In this document: one piece after another, positions 18,657-28,987 of the stretch | How the letters are laid out: each line of letters begins with the position of its first letter | How positions within the stretch are numbered: position 1 is the first letter of the stretch | NCBI GenBank assembly: GCA_025464625.1 | Contig: JAOAUZ010000003.1 | Location: forward strand, 124,001 to 188,000 | Direction of reading: 5' to 3' | DNA length: 64,000 nucleotides | From: Rickettsiales bacterium | GTDB taxonomy: Bacteria > Pseudomonadota > Alphaproteobacteria > Rickettsiales > SXRF01 | Position numbers and translations under genes: made by a program | Notes under the pieces: generated by a model | What the model saw: only the letters and a program-made list of their open reading frames with translations | Database searches by the model: none | Told to the model about the DNA's origin: nothing

Positions 18657-19163
18657 ATGAAACCCAAAAAAACATTTACCATACGCAAAGCTCGCCTCGA
18701 AGATTTCGAGGAGATATATGATATTTTTTGCGATGTTCTGAACGAAGGGAAAACTTATTCCTATACGCTTGCGGAAATGACACCTGAAAGGTCACTCGCC
18801 TATTGGATATCTGCAAAAGGAACACACTGTATGGTTGCTGATGTGGAAGGCAAAGTCGCAGGGGTTGCTGCCGTTCGTCCGCACCGCACTGGACGCGCGC
18901 ATCATGTTGCCAATGCGTCATTTATAGTGCATCCAGATTATCGCAGGTTAGGAATTGCACGAGCATTAGGTGAAGCAGCCATAAAATATGCCAAAAAACA
19001 TGGTTATCTTGCCATGCAGTTTAATTTTGTGGTTAGTGTCAATAAAGTGGCTGTTGATTTGTGGCAATCTTTAGGATTTAAGATAGTTGGAACATTGCCA
19101 AAAGGTTTCGATCATGCTAGCAAAGGTTTAGTTGATGTTTACATTATGCACAAGTTTTTATAA
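18657..19163 (+). CDS. GNAT family N-acetyltransferase within the nuo operon
   Basis: A 168 aa acetyltransferase with the GNAT fold: FTIRKARLEDFEEIYDIF at the N-terminus, VANASFIVHPDYRRLGIARALGEAAIKYA (the acetyl-CoA pyrophosphate loop, R/Q-x-x-G-x-A) and VSVNKVAVDLWQSLGFKIVGTLP. The start two bases after the nuoC stop was chosen over an upstream in-frame ATG inside nuoC. Acceptor unknown. It lies between nuoC and nuoD on the same strand and must be part of that mRNA. Confidence 0.85.
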   Translation: MKPKKTFTIRKARLEDFEEIYDIFCDVLNEGKTYSYTLAEMTPERSLAYWISAKGTHCMVADVEGKVAGVAAVRPHRTGRAHHVANASFIVHPDYRRLGIARALGEAAIKYAKKHGYLAMQFNFVVSVNKVAVDLWQSLGFKIVGTLPKGFDHASKGLVDVYIMHKFL

Positions 19164-19172
19164 AAAACTAAT

Positions 19173-20363
19173 ATGACCACAGCAGTAGAAAAAAATACAA
19201 AAACAACTACCACCATTAACTTCGGGCCACAACACCCAGCAGCGCATGGCGTGTTGCGCCTTGTTTTAGAGATGGATGGTGAGGTTATTGAGCGTGCTGA
19301 CCCTCATATCGGTTTACTACATCGTGGTACAGAAAAGCTGATTGAGCATAAAACCTATTTGCAGGCTTTGCCCTATTTTGACCGCCTTGATTATGTGTCA
19401 CCAATGGCGCAGGAGCATTGTTATTCATTGGCAGTGGAAAAGCTGCTTGGGTGCGAAGTCCCGAAGCGGGCGCAATATATCCGTGTCATGTTCTGTGAGC
19501 TTACTCGTATCTTAAACCATATTCTTAACATCACGACGCAAGCCCTTGATATTGGGGCAATGACCCCGCTTCTTTGGCTGTTTGAAGAACGGGAAAAAAT
19601 CCTTGAATTTTATGAAAGAGCATCTGGTGCACGTTTCCATTCTGCCTATATTCGTCCAGGCGGTGTGCATCAGGATATTCCCAAAGGTTTGAATGAAGAT
19701 ATCTATAAATTCGCTGAGAATTTTACAAAATACATTGATGATGTGGATAACCTCCTTTCTGAGAACAGAATTTTTAAGCAACGCCTTGTTGATATTGGAG
19801 TGGTTTCGGCAAAACAGGCGCAAGATTGGGGTTTTTCAGGGGCGATGCTGCGTGGTTCGGGCGTAGCGTGGGATTTGCGTAAATCGCAACCATATGATTG
19901 CTATAGCGAGTTGGATTTTGATATTCCTATTGGTAAGCATGGGGATTGTTATGATAGATATTTGGTACGGATGGAAGAAATGCGCCAATCACTCCGAATT
20001 ATCAAGCAATGCGTAGAAAAAATGCCAGAAGGAGCTGTGGTTACTGGTGATCCTAAGATAGCTCCACCAAAACGCGCTCTTATGAAGCAGTCCATGGAGG
20101 CTTTGATTCATCATTTCAAGTTATATAGTGAAGGTTATCATGTTCCAGCCTCCGAAACATATACGGCAGTTGAAGCACCCAAAGGTGAATTCGGTGTATA
20201 TTTAGTTGCAGATGGAACAAATAAGCCTTATCGTTGTAAGATAAAAGCACCAGGGTTTGCTCACTTGCAGGCTCTTGAGTTTATGAGCAAAGGGCATATG
20301 CTGGCAGACGTGGTAGCAATTATTGGTACAATGGATGTTGTATTTGGCGAGATAGATCGATGA
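19173..20363 (+). CDS. nuoD: NADH-quinone oxidoreductase subunit D
   Basis: The 49-kDa subunit, which shapes the quinone pocket with NuoB; 396 aa, normal length. Seen: [67 protein letters not shown], and the C-terminal [40 protein letters not shown], all canonical. Nine bases separate it from the GNAT gene, and its stop overlaps the next start. Confidence 0.98.
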   Translation: MTTAVEKNTKTTTTINFGPQHPAAHGVLRLVLEMDGEVIERADPHIGLLHRGTEKLIEHKTYLQALPYFDRLDYVSPMAQEHCYSLAVEKLLGCEVPKRAQYIRVMFCELTRILNHILNITTQALDIGAMTPLLWLFEEREKILEFYERASGARFHSAYIRPGGVHQDIPKGLNEDIYKFAENFTKYIDDVDNLLSENRIFKQRLVDIGVVSAKQAQDWGFSGAMLRGSGVAWDLRKSQPYDCYSELDFDIPIGKHGDCYDRYLVRMEEMRQSLRIIKQCVEKMPEGAVVTGDPKIAPPKRALMKQSMEALIHHFKLYSEGYHVPASETYTAVEAPKGEFGVYLVADGTNKPYRCKIKAPGFAHLQALEFMSKGHMLADVVAIIGTMDVVFGEIDR

Positions 20364-21004
20364 AAACACATAATATTATAAATATTTTGTTGGCGGTAAC
20401 GCTTGCTGCATTTCCCTTATTGCCAGCTAAGGCTAAGGCTCAAGTTCAAGCACAAGCGCAAGAACAGGCTCCAGTGGCGCAAGCCGCGCCAGCACCAACA
20501 AGTAGTTTGGATGTTTTTCCTAGACTTCCACAATCAACATTCTGCACCAAAGAGAAGCTGGTAGGTACTTGGAAGTTGCTCATGATTTATGAGGTGCCGT
20601 CTGGGAGTGAGATAGCAAAATATACTTCTAATCCTTTGCAATACTACATTTTTGAACAGGATGGTCGTTATGGTGAATATGTCAGCATATTACGCGCTAT
20701 AACAATGAAAGAGGTAAGGGAATCTGTAATAACCAAGCAGCAAAAATTGCAGCAATTTACGCTCAACAAAACTGGTCTCATGTATCTTTATAGAGATGGC
20801 ATTGTAACTGATAGTTTAGCGTGTTTTTTAGTTGCGTCGGCTAACCCCCCATTCATGACTGGGCAGATGTTGTTAATGCCACCAGAGAAGGCATCCCGCG
20901 GACGTTTGGTGAAGGTATATCAAAAAATGTATCCAGAATTGGAAGCTCCCCCTGCTGTATTATTTAAAGCCCCTGAACCTGTGGGCGATAGCGATAGTGA
21001 ATAG
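20360..21004 (+). CDS. Secreted lipocalin-like protein of unknown function in the nuo operon
   Basis: A 214 aa protein with a clear signal peptide (positively charged start, hydrophobic core, likely cleavage after AKA near residues 25-28). A Gln/Ala/Pro-rich linker (about 28-50) follows. The mature domain begins [21 protein letters not shown] and continues with beta-rich text ([16 protein letters not shown]), which is like the GTWKL opening of lipocalin-type domains; this is a pattern match only. It is predicted to act in the periplasm. ATGA overlap with nuoD. I do not recognise the family. Confidence 0.75.
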   Translation: MKTHNIINILLAVTLAAFPLLPAKAKAQVQAQAQEQAPVAQAAPAPTSSLDVFPRLPQSTFCTKEKLVGTWKLLMIYEVPSGSEIAKYTSNPLQYYIFEQDGRYGEYVSILRAITMKEVRESVITKQQKLQQFTLNKTGLMYLYRDGIVTDSLACFLVASANPPFMTGQMLLMPPEKASRGRLVKVYQKMYPELEAPPAVLFKAPEPVGDSDSE

Positions 21005-21009
21005 AAAAC

Positions 21010-21606
21010 ATGACCAGTAAATATCATTATAGACCAGAGATAGAGCCGTCTAGTTTTTCTTTTTCCCCAGAAAATTTAGTTGAGGCGCAGGCTGTCATAG
21101 CTAAATATCCAGCAGGTCGTCAGCAAAGTGCGGTTATGCCGTTACTTGCTTTGGCTCAAAAACAGAATAATAACTGGTTGCCAAAAATAGCTATGGATTA
21201 TGTGGCTGATATGCTTGGAATGCCACCTGTGAAAGTATATGAAGTGGCAAGTTTTTATACAATGTATAACCTTGAGCCAGTTGGTAAGCATTTTGTGCAG
21301 GTTTGCACCACAACACCATGTTGGTTGCGTGGTTCTGAAGCAATTGTTGATGCATGTGAAAAACGTCTTGGCATAAAAATCGGTGAAACTACAAGGGATG
21401 GTCAGTTTACCCTGCGTGAGGTTGAATGCCTTGGTGCGTGCGTGAATGCGCCTATGTGTCAGGTAACTAGCTTTGGTGGTGATGATAATTATTATGAGGA
21501 CTTATCCACAGAGTCAGTCGTTCAACTTATAGAGAGTTTAGCGCGTGGTGAGAAGCCAAAAGTTGGACCACAAAGTGGTAGAAAATCCAGCGAGCCAAAA
21601 GGCTAA
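21010..21606 (+). CDS. nuoE: NADH-quinone oxidoreductase subunit E
   Basis: The 24-kDa thioredoxin-fold subunit carrying [2Fe-2S] cluster N1a. In the 198 aa protein the four ligands lie in CTTTPC (C-x4-C) and CLGAC (C-x3-C). The N-terminal region has RQQSAVMPLLALAQKQNNNWLPKIAMDYVADMLGM and VYEVASFYTMYNLEPVGK, both typical. The stop is directly followed by the start of the CPBP-type gene. Confidence 0.97.
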   Translation: MTSKYHYRPEIEPSSFSFSPENLVEAQAVIAKYPAGRQQSAVMPLLALAQKQNNNWLPKIAMDYVADMLGMPPVKVYEVASFYTMYNLEPVGKHFVQVCTTTPCWLRGSEAIVDACEKRLGIKIGETTRDGQFTLREVECLGACVNAPMCQVTSFGGDDNYYEDLSTESVVQLIESLARGEKPKVGPQSGRKSSEPKG

Positions 21607-22170
21607 ATGCCTTCAGTGGATAGATGCCGCAATAAAATGACGAAAAGCCAATGGTTATTGCTTGAGTGTTGCCTGTTCTTTTTATTACTGCCAGTTTTTC
21701 TTTCTGTTTTAAAGGTAAGGGGTGTAATTTATCTTATCATGTGGCTGGTAACGGCCATCTGCATATTTGCTTCATACAGGTACCATGAGTACAAATTCTG
21801 GGCAGACTGGAATATCAGGGCACTTAATAGGAACTCTTTAAGGGTGATTTTCACCAGATTTTTTCCATTGGCAGTGGGGCTTTTAATTTTTACTTATATA
21901 AATGTTCCCGAGCGGTTATTTGGTTTTCCAATGGAACGACCACAAACTTGGGCAGTAGTTATGGTCTGGTATCCAATATTATCTGTGCTTCCACAAGAGT
22001 TTATCTATCGCAGTTTCTTTTTCGCCAGATATAAAACCATATTTTCAGCGCGTTTACTTGTTTTATTAAGCTCATTAAGTTTCGGTTGGGTACATGTTAT
22101 TCTGCAAAACTGGGTAGCGGTTACGCTTTGTATAATTGGTGGATTTATTTTTATCATGGGTTGGCAGTAA
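21607..22170 (+). CDS. CPBP/CAAX-type membrane protein, apparently lacking the last motif
   Basis: A 187 aa polytopic membrane protein with about five helices. The stretch [20 protein letters not shown] matches motif 1 of CPBP (Rce1-like) proteases, but the first of the two Glu residues is Gln; [13 protein letters not shown] matches motif 2 with its His. The family normally has a third motif with a further His/Asn helix, and this protein stops at MGWQ before it. The next frame stays open from here into nuoF and reads [13 protein letters not shown], which could be the missing part, so a frameshift is possible. An alternative ATG is at 21637. Inactive or regulatory rather than protease is possible. 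Confidence 0.7.
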   Translation: MPSVDRCRNKMTKSQWLLLECCLFFLLLPVFLSVLKVRGVIYLIMWLVTAICIFASYRYHEYKFWADWNIRALNRNSLRVIFTRFFPLAVGLLIFTYINVPERLFGFPMERPQTWAVVMVWYPILSVLPQEFIYRSFFFARYKTIFSARLLVLLSSLSFGWVHVILQNWVAVTLCIIGGFIFIMGWQ

Positions 22171-22294
22171 AATAGGGCAAAAAAGACATAGCGGTGTAAT
22201 TAATCATATATATTTCAGTAAGATTATTGACAAAACCACGAAGTGGTGCAAACTGCAAAACCAGATTAGGTTATTGAAATCAGGAACTAAAAAA

Positions 22295-23572
22295 ATGCTA
22301 AAACAAGAAGATAGAATTTTTACCAATCTTTATGGTTTCGAGGATTGGAGGCTTGCTGGCGCGCGGGCGCGCGGTGATTGGCATAACACGGCAGCTATTC
22401 TTGCTAAGGGGCAAGACGCTATTATTGAAGAAGTAAAAGCTTCAGGGCTTCGTGGGCGTGGTGGTGCTGGTTTTCCTACAGGTGTTAAATGGTCGTTTAT
22501 GCCGAAAAAATCTGATGGTCGTCCGTCATATCTGGTGGTCAACGCCGATGAAGGAGAACCGGGGACATGCAAAGATCGTGACATGATTCGTCACGAACCT
22601 CACAAGCTAATTGAGGGCTGCTTGATTGCTTGTTTTGCCATGCGTGCTGTTGCTGCCTATATTTATATTCGTGGCGAATTTCGTGAAGAAGCGGATCGTC
22701 TGGAATATGCTATTTGGGAAGCATATGAAGCTGGTCTTATCGGGAAGAACGCTTGCGGTAGTGGTGTGGATATTGACGTATTTGTGCATCGTGGGGCAGG
22801 GGCATATATTTGTGGTGAAGAAATGGCTCTTATTGAATCTCTTGAAGGTAAAAAAGGTCAACCACGTTTGAAGCCCCCTTTCCCAGCGGCTATGGGGCTT
22901 TGGGGCTGTCCAACCACTGTGAATAATGTTGAATCAATTGCCGTTGTACCAACTATTTTACGGCGCAGCCCAGCTTGGTTTGCAGGCATTGGTCGCCCGA
23001 ACAATGTTGGAACAAAAGTATTTTGTATTTCGGGGCATGTGAACAAACCTTGCAACGTAGAAGAAGAAATGGGGATTCCACTTAAAGAACTGATTGAAAA
23101 ACACGCTGGTGGTGTGCGTGGTGGTTGGGATAATTTGCTGGCGATTATACCAGGTGGCTCTTCTGTTCCGTTGCTTCCGAAAAATATTTGTGACACCGTT
23201 CTTATGGATTTTGACAGTCTAAAAGCCGAGCGTTCAGGGCTTGGTACGGCTGCGGTGATAGTAATGGATAAATCAACCGATGCGGTTAAAGCGATTGCTC
23301 GTCTTTCCAAATTTTATACTCATGAATCTTGCGGACAATGCACGCCATGCCGTGAAGGTACGGGCTGGCTATGGCGGATGATGGAGCGCATGGTTGAAGG
23401 TTGCGCTGCTGTTTCGGATATTGATTTGATGCTTGATGTTGCTGGGCGCATAGAGGGGCATACGATTTGTGCGCTTGGTGATGCTGCGGCTTGGCCTGTA
23501 CAGGGTCTGGTACGTCATTTCCGTCCTGAAATTGAAAGACGTATTCATGAATTTAGTAGAAAAGCAGCATAA
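22295..23572 (+). CDS. nuoF: NADH-quinone oxidoreductase subunit F
   Basis: The 51-kDa subunit that binds NADH, FMN and [4Fe-4S] N3; 425 aa from the MLKQED start. Seen: [20 protein letters not shown] (NADH/FMN site), [37 protein letters not shown] and [15 protein letters not shown] for the cluster. The frame is open for 53 codons upstream, but that text is not NuoF-like and a Shine-Dalgarno-like AGGAAC lies before 22295. About 120 bases separate it from the CPBP stop. Confidence 0.97.
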   Translation: MLKQEDRIFTNLYGFEDWRLAGARARGDWHNTAAILAKGQDAIIEEVKASGLRGRGGAGFPTGVKWSFMPKKSDGRPSYLVVNADEGEPGTCKDRDMIRHEPHKLIEGCLIACFAMRAVAAYIYIRGEFREEADRLEYAIWEAYEAGLIGKNACGSGVDIDVFVHRGAGAYICGEEMALIESLEGKKGQPRLKPPFPAAMGLWGCPTTVNNVESIAVVPTILRRSPAWFAGIGRPNNVGTKVFCISGHVNKPCNVEEEMGIPLKELIEKHAGGVRGGWDNLLAIIPGGSSVPLLPKNICDTVLMDFDSLKAERSGLGTAAVIVMDKSTDAVKAIARLSKFYTHESCGQCTPCREGTGWLWRMMERMVEGCAAVSDIDLMLDVAGRIEGHTICALGDAAAWPVQGLVRHFRPEIERRIHEFSRKAA

Positions 23573-23582
23573 AGGATAGTGT

Positions 23583-23930
23583 ATGAGCGAACTGATAATG
23601 AAAGCAGAAGGCGTAGACGGTCAGGTTGAGTTGATGAATGATCGTGTGGTTATTGTTAGGACAGGTGTTATGAACATGTTTAAGTTTGGGGCAAACTCCA
23701 AACGCGAAATACCTATTGGCGCAATATCTGAGGTTGTATTTAGAGCGCCTTCACTTTTTGGGATGGGTGAGTTAGAATTCGTACGCAGCGGAAGCAGCAG
23801 TGTCACTGGTGAAGGGAAGAAAAAAGTGAATCATAATATGGTAAAATTCAAAGGCAAGCAACAGGCGCAGTTTGAGAAGATAAAAGAGAAAATTTTTGAT
23901 CTGATTAATGGGCAGAAGAGTGCAAAATAA
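23583..23930 (+). CDS. Small PH-like domain protein (DUF4429-like) in the nuo operon
   Basis: A 115 aa soluble protein: AEGVDGQVELMNDRVVIVRTG, REIPIGAISEVVFRAPSLFGMGELEFVRSG and HNMVKFKGKQQAQFEKIKEKIFDLI. This order of beta strands (a conditional on a rise from -GVDGQVEL- to -IPIGAISEV- to -GELEFV-) and a final helix is what bacterial PH-like / DUF4429 / SHOCT-linked domains show. The assignment is by pattern only. It starts 10 bases after nuoF. Function unknown. Confidence 0.75.
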   Translation: MSELIMKAEGVDGQVELMNDRVVIVRTGVMNMFKFGANSKREIPIGAISEVVFRAPSLFGMGELEFVRSGSSSVTGEGKKKVNHNMVKFKGKQQAQFEKIKEKIFDLINGQKSAK

Positions 23931-23935
23931 TAATT

Positions 23936-24331
23936 ATGACTAAAGAAATTCCCCAAAAAACTGCCGAAAAAGAAATTCCAAAGACTATTACTGTGGATGT
24001 GAATACTCAGTCTTGGGCGGATGGATATGAAGCCGCTGACAAGGAATGTGCAGCCTATAGCCAGAAACCAGCGGAGAAATATTTTGGTCATACAGTATAT
24101 CAGTGGCAGCATCTTGCATTTAATTTCATCCCATTATTTCTTCTTATTGTGCTTGCCATAATATGGGTGCGTTTTCTTACTAAAAGACAAAAAAAATTAT
24201 ATTATGAAATAAATGAAAAAAATATTGAACGTATTGAACGTTCTATTGCAAAACAGGATAAGGGAATTGAAAATCAGGAAAAAACAAATGCTTTATTGCA
24301 ACAATTATTAGAAAAAATGGATAAGAAATAG
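23936..24331 (+). CDS. Single-pass membrane protein with coiled-coil tail, unknown function
   Basis: A 131 aa protein. The N-terminal half is polar and Lys-rich (residues 1-60), followed by one membrane helix (about 63-80, FNFIPLFLLIVLAIIWVRFL) and a charged heptad-like tail (about 88-131) rich in Glu, Lys, Ile and Gln. No signal peptide is seen, so orientation is unclear. It lies five bases after the PH-like gene and eight before nuoG. I do not recognise it. Confidence 0.7.
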   Translation: MTKEIPQKTAEKEIPKTITVDVNTQSWADGYEAADKECAAYSQKPAEKYFGHTVYQWQHLAFNFIPLFLLIVLAIIWVRFLTKRQKKLYYEINEKNIERIERSIAKQDKGIENQEKTNALLQQLLEKMDKK

Positions 24332-24339
24332 AGACAACA

Positions 24340-26406
24340 ATGCCAAAACTAACGATTGATGGACAGGAAATAGAAGTAGAAAATGGCACTGTAATTATAC
24401 AGGCTGCGGAGCGTTTAGGAATTGAGATTCCACGCTTTTGTTATCACGAACGGCTGGCGATTGCTGGCAATTGTCGCATGTGTTTGGTTGAGGTTTCTCC
24501 GGGACCGCCAAAGCCACAGGCTTCTTGCGCGCTTCCTTGCGCTGATAATATGGTGGTGAAGACCAATTCGCCGATGGTAAAAAAAGCTCGCGAAGGGGTG
24601 ATGGAATTTTTGCTTATCAATCATCCTTTAGATTGCCCTATTTGTGACCAAGGTGGCGAGTGTGATTTGCAAGATCAGGCTATGGCGTATGGTACTGGTA
24701 TCAGCCGATATAAAGAACATAAACGTTCCGTTGAAAATAAATATATGGGACCAATTGTCAAAACTGAAATGACGCGTTGTATCCAGTGTACGCGCTGCGT
24801 TCGTTTTGCCACTGAAATTGCTGGTGTGCCAGAGCTTGGTGCGTTTGGTCGTGGTGAGCATATGGAGATAGGGACGTATGTTGAGAAAGCACTTACTTCC
24901 GAACTATCTGGTAATCTGGTTGATTTATGTCCTGTTGGTGCGCTTACCAGCAAGCCTTATTCCTTTGCTGCCCGCCCTTGGGAGCTTACCAAAACGGAAA
25001 CTATTGATGTGTTGGATGCTGTTGGCTCTAATATTCGAATAGATAGTCGTGGCGAAGCTGTGCTGCGTGTTCTGCCGCGCATTAATGAAGATATAAATGA
25101 AGAATGGATTTCTGATAAAACTCGTCATGCTTGTGATGGTCTAAAGTTACAACGTCTGGACAGACCATATGTTAGAGGTAACGATGGTAGGTTGCGTGAA
25201 GCCAGTTGGGAAGATGCTCTTTCGTTAGTGGCAAACAAAATGAATTCATTTAAGCCAGAAGAAATTGCGGCTCTTTCTGGAAATCTTGCTTGTGGCGAGA
25301 GTGTTATGGCTCTGCGTGATGTTCTTGATAATATGGGTATTGCTAGTCGTGACTGTCGTCAGGATGGGGCTATGTATGATGTTTCCAGTCGTTCTAACTA
25401 TTTATTCAATACTAGTATAGCTGGGTTAGAACAGGCAGATGTTATTTTATTTATTGGCGCAAATCCACGTCATGAAGCAGCTATCGTAAATGCGCGTATC
25501 CGCAAGGCTTATTTGAAGGGTGGTTTGACTATATATAATATTGGAAGTGATAGCGATTTTAATTATCCAGTTTATTCTTTTGGTAATGATCCGCGCGTTC
25601 TCTCCGACATAGTTTTGGGGACACACCCTTTAGCCCAAATATTGTCTGAGGCAAAGAATCCTGTAATAATTATTGGGACTTCAGCAATTGCCCGTAATGA
25701 TGGTGAGGCTGTATTTGCCGCTGCAAAAACTATTGCCAAAAAATATGGTGTTGTTCGTGATGATTGGAACGGGTTCAACGTATTGCATCATGCGGCAGGT
25801 CGTGTAGGGGCATTGGATTTGGGGTTTGTGCCATCAGAAGGCGGGCGTAACATAGCGGAGATTTTTGCTAGTTGTGCGTCTGGGGGCGTTAAATTTGTCT
25901 ATCTTCTTGGTGCTGATGAGTTTGACATGGGGCTTCTGGGTGATGCTTTTGTAGTCTATCAAGGTAGCCATGGTGATGACGGGGCGCACCGCGCGGATGT
26001 TATTTTGCCATCTGCTGCCTATACCGAAAAAGATGCAACATATGTAAATATGGAAGGTCGTGTTCAGCGCACAAAACGCGCGGTGTTTCCTGTTGGTAAA
26101 GCAAAAGAAGATTGGATGATTTTACGCGCACTTTCTGATGTTCTTGGTAAGCCGCTTGAATATAATTCTCTCTCTCAGCTTCGTAAAAGAATGGAAAAAA
26201 TTGCCCCACATTTTGCGCAAGTTGGAGAAATTGTACCGTCTCAATGGCAGGAAGGTGGTGTACAGTCTGGTCGTGTGGTAATAAGCTCAACACCGTTTGA
26301 TGAATTTATAACCAATTTTTATATGACTGATCCTATTTCGCGGGCAAGTAAAACCATGGCTGAATGCAGCAAATCAATATATTCTCAAGTAAGAAAGGTG
26401 GCATAA
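24340..26406 (+). CDS. nuoG: NADH-quinone oxidoreductase subunit G
   Basis: The largest peripheral subunit, 688 aa. The N-terminal ferredoxin domain has CYHERLAIAGNCRMCLVEV for [2Fe-2S]. Next come HPLDCPICDQGGECDLQDQ and CIQCTRCVRFATEIAG for the His-Cys and [4Fe-4S] clusters, then a molybdopterin-oxidoreductase-like domain without cofactor (from about 220). ADVILPSAAYTEKDATYVNMEGRVQRT is the conserved C-terminal stretch. The stop overlaps the next start by one base. Confidence 0.97.
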   Translation: MPKLTIDGQEIEVENGTVIIQAAERLGIEIPRFCYHERLAIAGNCRMCLVEVSPGPPKPQASCALPCADNMVVKTNSPMVKKAREGVMEFLLINHPLDCPICDQGGECDLQDQAMAYGTGISRYKEHKRSVENKYMGPIVKTEMTRCIQCTRCVRFATEIAGVPELGAFGRGEHMEIGTYVEKALTSELSGNLVDLCPVGALTSKPYSFAARPWELTKTETIDVLDAVGSNIRIDSRGEAVLRVLPRINEDINEEWISDKTRHACDGLKLQRLDRPYVRGNDGRLREASWEDALSLVANKMNSFKPEEIAALSGNLACGESVMALRDVLDNMGIASRDCRQDGAMYDVSSRSNYLFNTSIAGLEQADVILFIGANPRHEAAIVNARIRKAYLKGGLTIYNIGSDSDFNYPVYSFGNDPRVLSDIVLGTHPLAQILSEAKNPVIIIGTSAIARNDGEAVFAAAKTIAKKYGVVRDDWNGFNVLHHAAGRVGALDLGFVPSEGGRNIAEIFASCASGGVKFVYLLGADEFDMGLLGDAFVVYQGSHGDDGAHRADVILPSAAYTEKDATYVNMEGRVQRTKRAVFPVGKAKEDWMILRALSDVLGKPLEYNSLSQLRKRMEKIAPHFAQVGEIVPSQWQEGGVQSGRVVISSTPFDEFITNFYMTDPISRASKTMAECSKSIYSQVRKVA

Positions 26407-26618
26407 TGAAACAATATAAAGTTGTTATATACCGCGAGCCGTTGCTTGGTTCTATTTTACTAATGGGAGCTAAAGTTGATCCGCGTAAATACACGGATTT
26501 TCTTAATGTTCATGCAAGAGAAGGTTGGCGCGTTGTAACCGTAGAGCGTGAATCTAGGCGTGAGTTTATAATATTTAAGAGAGAAGCTTTTGTAACTATT
26601 CTTGAGAAGGACGTTTAG
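26406..26618 (+). CDS. DUF4177-like small protein in the nuo operon
   Basis: A 70 aa protein that reads YKVVIYREP, DPRKYTDFLNVHAREGWRVVTVERE and REFIIFKRE. This is the DUF4177 pattern (YKVV..., LN..A.EGW..V, ...KR). The real start is the ATG overlapping the nuoG stop (TAATG), not the frame extension within nuoG. Soluble, function unknown; it pairs with the following membrane protein. Confidence 0.75.
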   Translation: MKQYKVVIYREPLLGSILLMGAKVDPRKYTDFLNVHAREGWRVVTVERESRREFIIFKREAFVTILEKDV

Positions 26619-26619
26619 G

Positions 26620-26856
26620 ATGAAATGGAGAGATTATTCTATTCAACAAAAACTACTTTTAGTTGTTGCCGTTTCTGTTGTTGTTACGGCATCTTTCTTT
26701 TTGCTTGAATTATGGGGATTTTCAATCCCAAAAGAATTCTTGGGTAAAATAGTTGGCACTTTTATCATAATAGGTGTGGTATCAGGGATTTTAATCGCTA
26801 TAAGTTCCAATATGAAAGAAGCAAAAAAAGACGATAAGGATAATTTTTTTAATTAG
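26620..26856 (+). CDS. Small two-helix membrane protein, unknown
   Basis: A 78 aa protein with two hydrophobic segments (about 13-31 and 42-61) and a charged tail, [12 protein letters not shown]. The ATG comes one base after the stop of the DUF4177 gene. A TTG 18 bases upstream is possible but would overlap that gene. Eight bases later nuoH begins. No family recognised. Confidence 0.65.
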   Translation: MKWRDYSIQQKLLLVVAVSVVVTASFFLLELWGFSIPKEFLGKIVGTFIIIGVVSGILIAISSNMKEAKKDDKDNFFN

Positions 26857-26864
26857 ATGCGGAT

Positions 26865-27875
26865 ATGCCAGAATTTCTAACAGATATAATGCCACTTTTA
26901 ATTGCTCTAGGAAAAATTTTGCTGGTGGTTGTTCCGTTACTTATTTCTGTGGCGATGTTGACATTGGTTGAACGTAAAGTTATCGCAGCTATGCAACTGC
27001 GCAAAGGACCAAATGTGGTTGGTTTTTGGGGGCTGCTTCAACCATTTGCCGATGGGCTTAAATTATTCTTAAAAGAAACTATTATTCCATCGCAGTCTAG
27101 TCGTGTTATATTTCTTATTGCGCCGATGGTAACGTTTATGCTGGCACTCCTTGGTTGGGCGGTGATTCCGCTTGCCCCAGAATTTGTGATTGCCGATATA
27201 AATGTTGGGATTTTATATTTATTTGCCATTTCTTCGCTCGGTGTTTATGGCATCATCATGGCTGGTTGGGCTAGTAACTCAAAATATGCTTTTCTTGGGG
27301 CTATTCGTTCCAGCGCGCAAATGGTTTCTTATGAAGTTTCTATTGGCTTTGTGATTGTTACGGTTCTGCTGCTTGTTGGTTCGTTGAATCTTGGAGATAT
27401 TGTTCGGGCGCAATCTGGTGGCTTCTGGAATTGGCATGCTTTTGGTATCTTATTTCCGATGTTTGTGGTGTTTTTTATCTCGGCACTTGCAGAAACAAAC
27501 CGTCATCCATTCGATTTGCCAGAGGCAGAAGCAGAGTTGGTAGCTGGTTATAACGTAGAATATTCTTCAATGTCTTTCGCATTATTTTTTCTTGGTGAAT
27601 ATGCTAATATGATTTTGATGTCGGGCATGACCACTATTTTGTTTCTGGGCGGTTGGCAGCCAATAGCAGATATTGCGATATTCGCATGGATTCCACCAGT
27701 TCTGTGGTTTGTAGCTAAAGTTTCTTTTTGTCTATTTGTATTCATTTGGGCGCGGGCTACATTGCCACGCTACCGTTATGATCAATTGATGCGGTTAGGT
27801 TGGAAAGTGTTTCTTCCGCTTTCTCTAGTGTGGGTGGTTCTTATATCTGCTTATGTTGTGTATTGGACGGTATGA
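26865..27875 (+). CDS. nuoH: NADH-quinone oxidoreductase subunit H
   Basis: The membrane subunit joining the two arms and lining the quinone channel; 336 aa with about eight helices. Seen: [81 protein letters not shown] and [25 protein letters not shown]. All are canonical. Its stop (TGA) is two bases before the DedA start. Confidence 0.98.
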   Translation: MPEFLTDIMPLLIALGKILLVVVPLLISVAMLTLVERKVIAAMQLRKGPNVVGFWGLLQPFADGLKLFLKETIIPSQSSRVIFLIAPMVTFMLALLGWAVIPLAPEFVIADINVGILYLFAISSLGVYGIIMAGWASNSKYAFLGAIRSSAQMVSYEVSIGFVIVTVLLLVGSLNLGDIVRAQSGGFWNWHAFGILFPMFVVFFISALAETNRHPFDLPEAEAELVAGYNVEYSSMSFALFFLGEYANMILMSGMTTILFLGGWQPIADIAIFAWIPPVLWFVAKVSFCLFVFIWARATLPRYRYDQLMRLGWKVFLPLSLVWVVLISAYVVYWTV

Positions 27876-27876
27876 A

Positions 27877-28515
27877 ATGAGTATGAGTAAATTAGAGGCT
27901 TTTGCTGAGTGGTTGGTAGAGTTCGTTCATCATTTTGGATATATCGGAATTTTTATAATGTCATTCTTGGAAAGCACGTTTGTGCCAATTCCTAGTGAGG
28001 TAACAATGGTTCCTGCTGGTGTTCTGGTGCAGCAGGGGCATATGAATTTTTGGATTGTCATCATCATGTCAACTCTTGGTGCAGTGGCTGGCTCACTTTT
28101 TAATTATTATTTGGCATATTATTTAGGTCGCAGATTTTTCTACGCTTATGGGAAGTATTTTTTCTTTACTCATGAAAAAATTGATAAAATCGACAAGTTT
28201 TTCAGTAACCATGGTGATATTTCAACTTTTACAGGTCGATTAATCCCAGGTGTTCGCCATTTTATAGCTTTCCCTGCTGGTCTTGGACATATGAATTTAA
28301 AAAAATTCTGTATTTATACAGGATTGGGTAGTGCTATATGGATGACAACTTTGACCGTTCTCGGTTATTTTATTGGTGATAATAAAGAGATGGTTAAGAG
28401 GTATATGCCGTATGTTGTTGCTGCAGTAGTTTTTATTGCGGTTATTGCTGTGGTGCTTTATATCTGGAGGCATAATCATAAAACTAAGAAAAACGGTGGC
28501 ATTGCCAATGAATAG
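27877..28515 (+). CDS. DedA family membrane protein within the nuo operon
   Basis: A 212 aa protein with four to five helices. It has [23 protein letters not shown] near the start, [16 protein letters not shown], and [21 protein letters not shown], the DedA/SNARE-associated (VTT) signature with the conserved Arg pair. DedA proteins move lipids such as undecaprenyl phosphate or phosphatidylethanolamine across the inner membrane and depend on proton motive force. The MSMSK start was chosen because upstream codons lie in nuoH. It overlaps nuoI by eight bases. Confidence 0.88.
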   Translation: MSMSKLEAFAEWLVEFVHHFGYIGIFIMSFLESTFVPIPSEVTMVPAGVLVQQGHMNFWIVIIMSTLGAVAGSLFNYYLAYYLGRRFFYAYGKYFFFTHEKIDKIDKFFSNHGDISTFTGRLIPGVRHFIAFPAGLGHMNLKKFCIYTGLGSAIWMTTLTVLGYFIGDNKEMVKRYMPYVVAAVVFIAVIAVVLYIWRHNHKTKKNGGIANE

Positions 28516-28987
28516 AACAGCTAAATCTTTTTTATTAGTGGAATTGGTGGCTGGTTTTTGGCTGACATTAAAATATATGTTCAAGAAGCCTGTGACCATT
28601 AATTATCCTTATGAAAAGGGTGCGCTTAGTCCCCGCTTTCGTGGAGAACATGCTCTGCGTCGTTATCCTAATGGTGAAGAGCGTTGTATCGCCTGCAAAC
28701 TGTGTGAAGCGATTTGTCCAGCTCAAGCAATTACCATTGAGGCAGAAGCGCGAGCAGATGGTTCGCGCCGTACCACTCGCTATGATATTGATATGACCAA
28801 ATGTATATATTGTGGGTTTTGTCAGGAAGCATGTCCTGTGGACGCTATTGTAGAAACTCCAAATTTTGAATTTGCAACAGAAACTCACGAAGAACTGCTG
28901 TATAACAAGGAAAAACTACTAGGAAATGGCGAGCGTTGGGAAAGCGCAATTGCTGCAAGTTTGCTCTCTGATGCGGAGTATAGATAA
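28508..28987 (+). CDS. nuoI: NADH-quinone oxidoreductase subunit I
   Basis: The ferredoxin-like subunit with clusters N6a and N6b; 159 aa. Two ligand sets are seen, [12 protein letters not shown] and [12 protein letters not shown], with [29 protein letters not shown] before them. The N-terminal amphipathic helix ([19 protein letters not shown]) attaches it to the membrane arm. The MNRTAKS start gives the usual length. nuoJ begins at the base after its stop. Confidence 0.97.
   Translation: MNRTAKSFLLVELVAGFWLTLKYMFKKPVTINYPYEKGALSPRFRGEHALRRYPNGEERCIACKLCEAICPAQAITIEAEARADGSRRTTRYDIDMTKCIYCGFCQEACPVDAIVETPNFEFATETHEELLYNKEKLLGNGERWESAIAASLLSDAEYR

Noticed and set aside
22136-22294. N-terminal extension of nuoF by 53 codons
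   Set aside because: The extra text is not like NuoF and overlaps the previous gene; the start at 22295 has a ribosome site and gives the family length. The text may belong to the CPBP gene through a frameshift.
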